From positions 1 through 5,842 of the forward strand of contig JAAXQI010000238.1 in the NCBI GenBank assembly GCA_012974315.1: DNA of 5,842 bases, given 5' to 3'. The notes below the pieces were generated by a model that saw nothing but the letters and a program-made list of their open reading frames with translations, was not told the origin of the DNA and did not search any database. Position numbers and translations under genes: made by a program. Source of the DNA: Desulfobacterales bacterium. Lineage in GTDB: Bacteria > Desulfobacterota > Desulfobulbia > Desulfobulbales > BM004. Shown one piece after another: positions 1 to 5,842 of this stretch (position 1 is its first letter; each line of letters starts with the position of its first letter).

Positions 1-73
1 CATAACTATAAAATTGTGAATTATACTATTTACTATTAAAAATAGTGCGGATTTCTACCAACATCTGCAAGGT

Positions 74-105
74 ATTACAAGTTTGTTTTTGGATCAAAAT
101 ATAAT
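74..105 (+). promoter_or_regulatory. Candidate distal promoter for the lysC operon
   Basis: A perfect TATAAT -10 hexamer lies at 100-105. The only -35-like match upstream is ATTACA at 74-79 (4 of 6 to TTGACA), with a long 20-base spacer, so the -35 side is weak. A start near base 112 would give a leader of about 107 bases before lysC, containing the hairpin at 117-152. The region is AT-rich, so a chance TATAAT is quite possible. Confidence 0.3.
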
Positions 106-116
106 AGACTCCGATT

Positions 117-152
117 AAAGCGCAACCAAAACGGAAACATAGTTGCTTTTTT
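117..152 (+). terminator. Weak intrinsic-terminator-like hairpin in the lysC leader
   Basis: GCAAC at 122-126 can pair with GTTGC at 142-146, followed directly by six T residues (147-152). AAA at 117-119 could extend the stem against the T-run after a small bulge. The stem is only 5 bp and the loop is 15 bases, so it would be a poor terminator alone. It could end an upstream transcript or act as an attenuator if transcription begins at the distal promoter candidate. Two alternative pairings compete with it: CCAAAA (126-131) with TTTTGG (149-154), and the same GTTGC with a second GCAAC at 181-185. Confidence 0.3.
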
Positions 153-162
153 GGCAATAAAG

Positions 163-193
163 TTTACATTGTTCTGTCTTGCAACGTTACAAT
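163..193 (+). promoter_or_regulatory. Candidate proximal promoter for lysC
   Basis: TTTACA at 163-168 matches 5 of 6 bases of a -35 box. TACAAT at 188-193 matches 5 of 6 bases of a -10 box. The spacer of 19 bases is longer than the ideal 17. Transcription would start near base 200, giving a leader of only about 20 bases without a Shine-Dalgarno site and excluding the hairpin at 117-152. Confidence 0.35.
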
Positions 194-218
194 TAATTAT
201 ATTAAAGCGTACTAAAAA

Positions 219-1445
219 ATGTCATTAATCGTTCAAAAATATGGTGGGACCTCAGTCGGTTCACCTGAAAAAATAAAGGCAGTTGCTGCGCGTGTTCTCG
301 AATACAGCCGCAAGGGACATGAGATGGTTATTGTCCTCTCTGCCATGTCAGGTGAAACCGATCGTTTAACAGCACTTGCAAATAGCGTGCAAGACCAACC
401 TGACACCCGCGAAATGGATGTGCTACTGTCAACCGGTGAACAGGTGACCATATCTCTTTTTGCCATGGCGGTAAAAGCTGCAGGATTTGATGCTATCTCA
501 TTTCTTGGCGATCAGGTTAAGATACTCACCAGCAGTCTGCACACCAAGGCGAGAATTCAATCTGTTGATACTAATAAGATCAAAGACCAACTTGCCCAAG
601 GGAAAATAGTTGTTATCGCCGGTTTCCAGGGAGTTGATGAAAATGGTAATATTACCACACTGGGCAGGGGAGGATCAGATACCACTGCAGTTGCACTTGC
701 AGCAGCCCTTAAAGCTGACCAGTGTGAAATATTTACGGATGTTGAAGGTGTTTATACCACTGATCCCAATATCTGCACTTCAGCACGCAAGATTGATCGC
801 ATCTCATATGATGAAATGCTGGAATTAGCCAGCTTAGGTGCCAAGGTGCTTGATATCAGATCAGTTGGTTTGGCAAAACGATATAAAGTCCCACTCCATG
901 TCAGGTCATCATTTGTTGATACTGAAGGAACATGGGTGGTTGAGGAGGAGAAAGCAATGGAATCCATGTTGGTTTCAGGAGTAACATATAATAAAAATGA
1001 GGCCACGATTACCATTTCCAGAGTGCCTGATAAGCCCGGTATAGCTTCAAAAATTTTCATGCCCATTTCCGATGCCGGTCTTGTGGTTGATATGATCATC
1101 CAGAATACCAGGGCAGGAGAATTAACTGATATGACATTTACAGTTCCACGAACCGAATTCAAGAGAACGATGGAACTGGTTACAAAAATAGCAGCAGATA
1201 TTGGTGCAGAAAATGTAAGCGGTGTAGAAGATATTGCAAAGGTTTCCATTGTGGGCGTTGGCATGCGTAACCACTCGGGTATTGCATCAACCATGTTCCA
1301 TGTTCTGGCAAATGAAGGCATTAACATTATGATGATCAGCACCTCTGAAATAAAAGTATCCTGCGTCATTGAAGAGAAATACACTGAACTGGCAGTCAGG
1401 GCACTTCACGATGCATTTGCCCTGGAAAGAGAAGACCACCAATAA
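219..1445 (+). CDS. lysC: Aspartate kinase (monofunctional, two ACT domains)
   Basis: This enzyme phosphorylates L-aspartate with ATP to give 4-phospho-L-aspartate, the cytoplasmic entry step to lysine, threonine, methionine and diaminopimelate. The 408 residues are a full-length monofunctional aspartokinase. The N-terminal amino-acid-kinase domain (about 1-235) shows KYGGTSVG at 7-14, STGE at 71-74, GFQG at 135-138, GRGGSDTTA at 149-157 and FTDVEGVYTTDP at 172-183. Two ACT domains follow (about 262-330 and 341-405), including DKPGIASKIF at 271-280 and HSGIASTMF at 352-360. ACT domains in this family bind lysine and/or threonine for feedback control. The start fits because the KYGGTSVG motif is in its usual N-terminal position, although no Shine-Dalgarno site precedes it. 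A strong internal start at codon 247 may produce a separate regulatory subunit. No homoserine dehydrogenase domain is fused. cimA begins 24 bases downstream. Confidence 0.97.
   Translation: MSLIVQKYGGTSVGSPEKIKAVAARVLEYSRKGHEMVIVLSAMSGETDRLTALANSVQDQPDTREMDVLLSTGEQVTISLFAMAVKAAGFDAISFLGDQVKILTSSLHTKARIQSVDTNKIKDQLAQGKIVVIAGFQGVDENGNITTLGRGGSDTTAVALAAALKADQCEIFTDVEGVYTTDPNICTSARKIDRISYDEMLELASLGAKVLDIRSVGLAKRYKVPLHVRSSFVDTEGTWVVEEEKAMESMLVSGVTYNKNEATITISRVPDKPGIASKIFMPISDAGLVVDMIIQNTRAGELTDMTFTVPRTEFKRTMELVTKIAADIGAENVSGVEDIAKVSIVGVGMRNHSGIASTMFHVLANEGINIMMISTSEIKVSCVIEEKYTELAVRALHDAFALEREDHQ
943..959 (+). promoter_or_regulatory. Possible internal ribosome binding site and start for a LysC beta subunit
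   Basis: AGGAGG at 943-948 is followed after 8 bases by an in-frame ATG at 957-959 (Met247 of LysC). Initiation here would give a 162-residue product ending at 1445 that contains only the two ACT domains. In Bacillus subtilis aspartokinase II and Corynebacterium LysC, an in-frame internal start at the equivalent place makes the beta subunit of an alpha2beta2 enzyme. The AGGAGG is also simply the codons of a Glu-Glu-Glu stretch (242-244), so it may be coincidental. Confidence 0.4.
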
Positions 1446-1469
1446 AAATTATACGATATCAATAATATT

Positions 1470-3071
1470 ATGAGTCACAAGGTAGATATATACGATACGA
1501 CATTAAGGGATGGCACCCAGGCTGAGAATTTTAACCTGTCGGTTGAAGACAGAATCCGCATCAGCCTGAAACTTGATGCCCTTGGCATAGATTTCATAGA
1601 AGGCGGATGGCCTGGTTCTAATCCCAGTGCTGTTGAGTTTTTCAAGGTCATGCAAAATCAAACACTGAAGCATGCCAAACTCACCGCTTTTGGATCCACC
1701 AGGAACTTTAATAAGCCTGTAGACCAGGATCCCAATCTGCGGGCATTAATTGAAGCAAAAACTCCCGGGATTACCATTTTCGGCAAAACATGGGATGTCC
1801 ATGTGAGAGACGCGCTGCGCATTTCACTTGAAGATAATCTCACAATTATTGTCGAGTCTCTGCAATATCTTAAACCCCATGTCGAACATCTGTTTTATGA
1901 TGCAGAACATTTTTTTGATGGCTTCAAACTGAATACCGAATATGCCCTGGCTACTATAGACAAGGCCGTAGAAGGAGGGGCTGAATGCCTGGTGCTATGC
2001 GATACTAACGGTGGTACTCTGCCTAACGAGATCCCTGCTATTATTGAAACTCTAAAGAGTCATCTTAAGAGTAAGGGCTCCTCCATTCCGTTGGGCATAC
2101 ATGCCCATAATGACTCTGAAACAGCTGTTGGCAACACTATGATGGCAGTTTCAATGGGTATCTCCCATGTTCAGGGGACTATGAACGGCTTTGGAGAACG
2201 ATGCGGCAACGCCAATCTTACTTCAATTATTGCTGGCCTGGCACTGAAGATGAAATGCCGGTTCAAAGCTGCGGAAAATCTTGAGCGTTTGCATGAAACT
2301 GCCCGTTTTGTTAATGAACTTGCCAACCTTCCCCACAATAAGTATCAACCCTATGTCGGCAGGTCAGCATTTGCCCATAAAGGTGGAATACATGTCCAGG
2401 CGGTGGAGCGCAATCCAATTACCTATGAACATATAGAACCGGAAAAGGTAGGGAATGTAAGACGTATCCTCATATCTGACCAGTCAGGCAAGAGCAATGT
2501 CCTGTTCAAGGCTAAAAAATTCGGCCTCAATCTTGACAGTAAGGACCCCGTGGTCAGCAGTATTGTCAAGGAACTCAAGGAGCTGGAAAACCAGGGATTT
2601 CAATATGAGGGATCAGAGGCCTCTTTTGAGCTCCTGATGAGAAAGGCACTGGGTACCAAACGTAATTATTTCGACCTCAAAGGTTTCCGGGTAATAAGCC
2701 AGAAAACCAGCATGGATGAACCGTCCCAGGATGAGGCCACTATCCGTATTGTTGTTGGAAATGAAGGAGAGGTGCATACCGCAGCCCTCGGTGAAGGTCC
2801 GGTTAATGCCCTGGACACTGCATTGAGAAAGGCCCTGACACGTTTCTATCCAAAACTGAAGGACATGGAGTTGGCAGATTACAAGGTGCGTGTACTCTCG
2901 GGAGAACACGGTACAGGAGCCAAGGTTCGCGTCCTTATCCAATCCCGTGACAAGGAATCAGAGTGGGGGACTGTAGGGGTTTCCCATGATATTCTTGAGG
3001 CAAGCTGGCAGGCGCTGGTTGATTCCATTACCTACAAACTCATGAAGGATGAACAAAAACAGGATCAGTGA
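1470..3071 (+). CDS. cimA: (R)-citramalate synthase, long form
   Basis: This enzyme condenses pyruvate with acetyl-CoA to give (R)-citramalate, the first step of the threonine-independent route to 2-oxobutyrate and isoleucine. The 533 residues form a DRE-TIM metallolyase barrel (about 1-270) and a C-terminal LeuA-type regulatory domain (about 395-525). Visible motifs are TTLRDGTQAE at 10-19 with catalytic Arg13 and metal-binding Asp14, EGGWPGSNP at 44-52, the metal ligands in HAHND at 211-215 (His211, His213), and GFGERCGNANL at 240-250. The EGGWPGSNP signature and the length separate it from 2-isopropylmalate synthase and from the short spirochaete/archaeal CimA type. In relatives the C-terminal domain senses isoleucine, so feedback control is likely. 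The start is supported by the family N-terminus, though no Shine-Dalgarno site is present. It follows lysC by 24 bases, and its 3' end overlaps the next gene by 23 bases. Homocitrate or isopropylmalate synthase activity is less likely. Confidence 0.93.
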   Translation: MSHKVDIYDTTLRDGTQAENFNLSVEDRIRISLKLDALGIDFIEGGWPGSNPSAVEFFKVMQNQTLKHAKLTAFGSTRNFNKPVDQDPNLRALIEAKTPGITIFGKTWDVHVRDALRISLEDNLTIIVESLQYLKPHVEHLFYDAEHFFDGFKLNTEYALATIDKAVEGGAECLVLCDTNGGTLPNEIPAIIETLKSHLKSKGSSIPLGIHAHNDSETAVGNTMMAVSMGISHVQGTMNGFGERCGNANLTSIIAGLALKMKCRFKAAENLERLHETARFVNELANLPHNKYQPYVGRSAFAHKGGIHVQAVERNPITYEHIEPEKVGNVRRILISDQSGKSNVLFKAKKFGLNLDSKDPVVSSIVKELKELENQGFQYEGSEASFELLMRKALGTKRNYFDLKGFRVISQKTSMDEPSQDEATIRIVVGNEGEVHTAALGEGPVNALDTALRKALTRFYPKLKDMELADYKVRVLSGEHGTGAKVRVLIQSRDKESEWGTVGVSHDILEASWQALVDSITYKLMKDEQKQDQ

Positions 3072-3645
3072 ACCAAACGTTCGTAAGGCAGCAGACTACA
3101 GACTGCAAAAGAACCTGTCGGAAAGCATTCCGGTTTTTCTTGTCCTTGGTCTCTGCCTTCTTGCAGTCAGTCTTTTCTCAAACCAATCATATATATTTGA
3201 AGAAAATTCAATACCGGCAATAACAGATATTGCTGAAAAATATGTCTGGATAACTGGATCACCCAAGGTTAAAGAAGGCTTATACCTTCTCACTCCGGAA
3301 CAGCTGAAAGAAACCTTCCCGGAATTGCTGCCCCTTGTCACCATACCATCAGCCCCACCGGAATCTGATTCCATGGTGTCAGCCATTCGGTATAAATCCA
3401 ATGTGCCCCAACCAGTCAATCTGCCCCCTGCAGTGGCAAATATCTTCTTCGAGCCAATCTCCATAAACCGTGCCGGAAAAGAAATCTTAAGTACATTGCC
3501 CGGCATTGGCCCCATGCTGGCCGAGAGAATAGTGCTTAGAAGAGAGGCTAAAGGCCCGTTCAGATCAAAGGATGAACTCTTGCACATAAGCGGCATTGGC
3601 CCCAAAAAATTTGCCCGCTTGGTTGATACTATAATTTTAGACTAA
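3049..3645 (+). CDS. Membrane-anchored ComEA-type helix-hairpin-helix protein
   Basis: This 198-residue protein is a probable DNA-binding protein facing the periplasm. A basic N-terminal segment precedes one hydrophobic helix (about 27-44), consistent with a membrane anchor. Residues 65-96, with a pattern like YVWITG followed by KEGLYLL, resemble a worn SLBB-type segment of the kind that precedes the DNA-binding part of ComEA. The C-terminal 62 residues are a clear double helix-hairpin-helix unit: INRAGKEILSTLPGIGP ending at 155, the linker motif GPFRSKDELL, and SGIGPKK at 181-187. ComEA proteins bind incoming DNA during natural transformation. The start overlaps cimA by 23 bases in the +1 frame. 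It is the first possible start after an in-frame TGA at 3043, and no other methionine occurs until residue 109. AAGG touches the ATG with no spacing, so translation may depend on coupling to cimA. A role in competence is inferred; no other uptake gene is in the window. Confidence 0.8.
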   Translation: MNKNRISEPNVRKAADYRLQKNLSESIPVFLVLGLCLLAVSLFSNQSYIFEENSIPAITDIAEKYVWITGSPKVKEGLYLLTPEQLKETFPELLPLVTIPSAPPESDSMVSAIRYKSNVPQPVNLPPAVANIFFEPISINRAGKEILSTLPGIGPMLAERIVLRREAKGPFRSKDELLHISGIGPKKFARLVDTIILD

Positions 3646-3662
3646 CGAAATGCCACATCTCC

Positions 3663-4646
3663 ATGAATAAAGAAAATACAATAATCCCTGATCCTCTTCT
3701 GTTGGTCCTCTGTGGGCCGACAGCGGTAGGAAAGACGGAACTCTCTTTGCAGATTGCCGAACATTTTTCCTGCGAGATAATTGGTGTCGACTCCATGCAG
3801 ATTTACAAGCATATGGATATTGGCACGGCAAAACCTACAGCTGCTGAAAGAGCCCGTATACCTCATTATCTCATCGATATTGTAGACCCTGATGAAGATT
3901 ACACCCTTGGAACGTTTATCAGGGATGCTGAAGCAGCCATCCAGTCGATTTGTTCCCATAAAAACATTCCACTCCTTGCCGGTGGATCAGGGCTCTACTT
4001 CAAAGGTTTACTCAATGGTGTATTTGATGAACCTGTTGGACCCGGGAAAGAATCAGCTGCAGATAAAAAGAAAAAAGAAAAAATCAAACAGGATCTACGG
4101 GAAAGGCTGGAAGAAGAGGGAAGGGAAAAACTGCACAATGAGCTCGCAGAATTTGATCCTGAATCAGCGCAGCGTATTCATCCCAATGATGTCCAGAGAA
4201 TCCTCAGGGGACATGAAATATATTATGCAACCGGTACGCCCTGGTCAAAGCATCTGGCAAATCAACCAAAAAACAGTCTTCGCTACCGCGCTCTCAAAAT
4301 AGGATTAACCCGGCCACGCAATGAACTCTACGCCCGCATTGATCAGCGGGTTCAGCAAATGGCAGAACAGGATCTGCTTTCTGAAGTTAAGAATCTACTC
4401 GCCATGGGCTATGATAAAAAATTAAAATCAATGCAGTCCATCGGCTATCGGCATATGATAAATTTTATTGAAGGCAATTGGAGTTGGGAGCAAACACTTG
4501 CTTGGCTGGCACGGGACACCAGGCATTATGCAAAGAGACAATATACCTGGTTTAATAATGACCCAGGAATTATATGGCATGATGTAGGAGAGAAAGATAA
4601 AATTTTTGATGATATCAATGATTTTTTAATAAAGAACATCCCTTAA
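3663..4646 (+). CDS. miaA: tRNA dimethylallyltransferase
   Basis: This enzyme transfers the dimethylallyl group of dimethylallyl diphosphate to N6 of A37 in tRNAs that read codons starting with U. It is the first step towards ms2i6A and improves codon-anticodon pairing. The 327 residues match a normal MiaA. Motifs in order are the P-loop GPTAVGKT at 18-25, DSMQIYKHMDIGTAKP at 43-58 with the likely catalytic base Asp43, GGSGLYFKGLL at 107-117, IHPNDVQRILRGHEI at 172-186, SIGYRHM at 259-265 and TRHYAKRQYTWF at 286-297. Compared with E. coli MiaA, the stretch after GGSGLY is about 11 residues longer and rich in lysine (135-142). It starts 17 bases after the ComEA-like gene with no Shine-Dalgarno site. 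A six-codon reading frame at 3650-3670 overlaps the start but looks incidental. Position between unrelated genes suggests simple co-transcription rather than functional linkage. Confidence 0.96.
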   Translation: MNKENTIIPDPLLLVLCGPTAVGKTELSLQIAEHFSCEIIGVDSMQIYKHMDIGTAKPTAAERARIPHYLIDIVDPDEDYTLGTFIRDAEAAIQSICSHKNIPLLAGGSGLYFKGLLNGVFDEPVGPGKESAADKKKKEKIKQDLRERLEEEGREKLHNELAEFDPESAQRIHPNDVQRILRGHEIYYATGTPWSKHLANQPKNSLRYRALKIGLTRPRNELYARIDQRVQQMAEQDLLSEVKNLLAMGYDKKLKSMQSIGYRHMINFIEGNWSWEQTLAWLARDTRHYAKRQYTWFNNDPGIIWHDVGEKDKIFDDINDFLIKNIP

Positions 4647-4665
4647 TTATCTGCAAAAATTGTTT

Positions 4666-5742
4666 ATGAAAGAACCTGTCTTCATAGGTGCCGGCACCCG
4701 TGGCGCGAAACTGGTTGGCAACGAATTTCAGCCTTATATGGATTTTCACGGCAAAACCTGCCTGGAATATGTGGTTGAAGCTGCAATGCAAGCCAGAAGC
4801 GTAGGGGCTATATATGTATGGGGAGACAAGAAAACCCTTGATAGAATCCTTGAAGAACATGTTAAGCAGTATCGGCAATTGCTGGTTATTGTCGAAGAAC
4901 GGGAAAATATCGTGGAGAGCTTCTTCTTTACCTTTCTCAACTACATTTCCCGTGACAGTCATACCCTGAGAAGCATGATCACGAACTGGGATTCGATAAA
5001 AAATATCAATTGGAACCAGTTGGAAGAGTATTTCAAGAAAACAGATCACTGGGAAAAACAGGTTAATGTCATTGTCAGCGATACTCCGCTTATAAGTTCC
5101 TATGAACTCGACTATCTCATAGAAAATAAAAACCGCGATGCAGATCTTATTATCGGGCGCACTGTCAGAAATGATTACAAAACTATTCTGGAGATCCTCG
5201 GTGAAATCCCGGACAAGGAAAAGTCCATAAAGAACTTCTACACCTACCGGATCGGCAACAGGGATGTTCCATTGATTGTTAACAGCTTTATCGCTGGGAA
5301 ACCTCTCAAGCTGAATAAAAACATCTGGAACATCGTCGGCAATTTTTATGAAAACAGAACTATTATTGCAGGCCGCAAGAAAAACCTGCGCAAAATTGCC
5401 ACAAACCTTCTCTTATTCAAAAGGCTCTTTTTCCCAAAACATTTTGGTATTGAGCAATACAGCTATGCAAAAAGAGGCAGGGCGGTCTTTTACCTTATCA
5501 ATGCATACAAAGCCATTATTAAAAGCAAGAGTGACAGTACCTATTACAGAGATCTCAAGAAGATTTATGAAAACATCCATACCCTTGGCAACTTGACCAT
5601 TGAATATGATTTGAGCCATTGTTTCGGGAGTGCCTTTGATATTGATACGGAATATGAAGCAGATTTTATAAGAAAAAACTTTTTTGCCTTACAAAATATC
5701 TGCTACGAGTATTACAAAACCCATAACGGTCCCCAGTTATAA
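4666..5742 (+). CDS. MobA-like nucleotidyltransferase-fold protein of unknown function
   Basis: This 358-residue protein looks like a divergent member of the GT-A/NTP-transferase fold (MobA, CobY, GlmU N-terminal type). The N-terminus has IGAGTRGAKLVG at 7-18 where the nucleotide-binding loop should be, then HGKTCLEYVVEAA at 28-40, matching the usual 'GKP-hh-yvleA' helix. VSDTPLIS at 137-144 fits the strand carrying the metal-binding Asp (Asp139). ADLIIGR follows at 159-165, and FDIDTEYEADF at 324-334 matches the late 'DIDTxED' motif. The conserved Lys usually found after the glycine loop is not apparent; FQPYM (21-25) occupies that region. The middle (about 240-305) is basic and aromatic and of no recognised type. 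It is soluble, with no signal peptide. ATG at 4666 is preferred over TTG at 4660, which would add two residues; neither has a Shine-Dalgarno site. The substrate is unknown: molybdopterin, sugar phosphate and lipid precursor roles are all open. Confidence 0.65.
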   Translation: MKEPVFIGAGTRGAKLVGNEFQPYMDFHGKTCLEYVVEAAMQARSVGAIYVWGDKKTLDRILEEHVKQYRQLLVIVEERENIVESFFFTFLNYISRDSHTLRSMITNWDSIKNINWNQLEEYFKKTDHWEKQVNVIVSDTPLISSYELDYLIENKNRDADLIIGRTVRNDYKTILEILGEIPDKEKSIKNFYTYRIGNRDVPLIVNSFIAGKPLKLNKNIWNIVGNFYENRTIIAGRKKNLRKIATNLLLFKRLFFPKHFGIEQYSYAKRGRAVFYLINAYKAIIKSKSDSTYYRDLKKIYENIHTLGNLTIEYDLSHCFGSAFDIDTEYEADFIRKNFFALQNICYEYYKTHNGPQL

Positions 5743-5768
5743 TCCGGCTTTATACGACACAATAAAAT

Positions 5769-5842
5769 ATGAACCCGTCACGAGCAGAGAAAAAATGGCT
5801 ATTCCGCCAATTGGACACAACTATCCCAGAGGGACTGGTAAA
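5769..5842 (+). CDS. Start of a further gene, cut by the window edge
   Basis: An ATG 26 bases after the previous stop opens a frame with 24 complete codons and no stop before the window ends. The peptide starts MNPSRAEKKWLFRQLDTT and is basic near the N-terminus, with no evident signal peptide. I do not recognise the family from so short a piece. The same strand and close spacing, with no terminator between, suggest it belongs to the same operon. As with the other genes, the upstream sequence is A-rich without a Shine-Dalgarno motif. It could be a chance frame, though its position fits the pattern of the cluster. Confidence 0.5.
   Translation, partial: MNPSRAEKKWLFRQLDTTIPEGLV

Noticed and set aside
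1..3. CAT at the left edge as the start codon of a divergent minus-strand gene
   Set aside because: Only the three bases would be in the window, and no Shine-Dalgarno complement lies next to them; there is no way to support it.
1..218. Lysine riboswitch upstream of lysC
   Set aside because: The region is mostly AT-rich and I cannot find the conserved multi-helix junction elements of the lysine riboswitch. About 107 bases of leader from the best -10 box is also too short for it.
752..1384. A 210-residue open frame on the minus strand across lysC
   Set aside because: It lies wholly antisense to a strongly motif-supported gene and shows no recognisable domain; it is best read as a shadow of lysC codon use.
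1972..2007. AAGGAGG followed after 6 bases by an ATG within cimA
   Set aside because: The ATG at 1985 is out of frame with cimA and its frame stops after seven codons. It shows that strong SD-like motifs occur by chance within genes here, which tempers the lysC internal-start claim.
3650..3670. Six-codon upstream reading frame overlapping the miaA start
   Set aside because: It is very short, has no ribosome binding site and no amino-acid bias that would suggest a regulatory leader peptide.
4065..4084. Programmed frameshift at the A-runs in miaA
   Set aside because: The A6-G heptamer is not in the reading phase required for the X-XXY-YYZ slippery pattern, and the normal frame continues through all MiaA motifs to a natural stop.

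Overview
The window is a tightly packed, single-strand run of housekeeping genes, all on the + strand: aspartate kinase (lysC), citramalate synthase (cimA), a membrane-anchored ComEA-type helix-hairpin-helix protein, tRNA dimethylallyltransferase (miaA), a MobA-like nucleotidyltransferase-fold protein of unknown function, and the first 24 codons of a further gene cut by the window edge. Gene gaps are 17 to 26 bases and one pair overlaps by 23 bases. No terminator is visible between genes, so an operon reading from lysC to beyond the right edge is the simplest model. No mobile element, CRISPR array, tRNA or rRNA was seen.

The protein sequences suggest a Gram-negative bacterium, most likely of the Desulfobacterota (former Deltaproteobacteria), perhaps Desulfobulbales-like. 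This rests on the look of LysC and the long CimA, the lysC-cimA pairing (which I recall from Geobacter) and the moderate base composition. It is an inference; no rRNA or marker search was possible. One unusual trait is that none of the six gene starts has a properly placed Shine-Dalgarno sequence.

Region by region: bases 1-218 are a non-coding leader with two promoter candidates and a weak terminator-like hairpin that could attenuate lysC. Bases 219-3071 hold the two amino-acid genes: LysC opens the aspartate family pathway (Lys, Thr, Met), and CimA makes citramalate from pyruvate and acetyl-CoA for threonine-independent isoleucine synthesis. Bases 3049-4646 hold the ComEA-like DNA-binding protein and MiaA. 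Bases 4666-5742 hold the uncharacterised nucleotidyltransferase-fold protein, whose nucleotide-binding loop is degenerate.

The most notable signal is inside lysC. A perfect AGGAGG lies 8 bases before an in-frame ATG (codon 247) just ahead of the ACT domains. This is where alpha2beta2 aspartokinases of the Bacillus/Corynebacterium type start their separate regulatory beta subunit. No clearly new multi-gene system was found; most of the window is conserved core metabolism.
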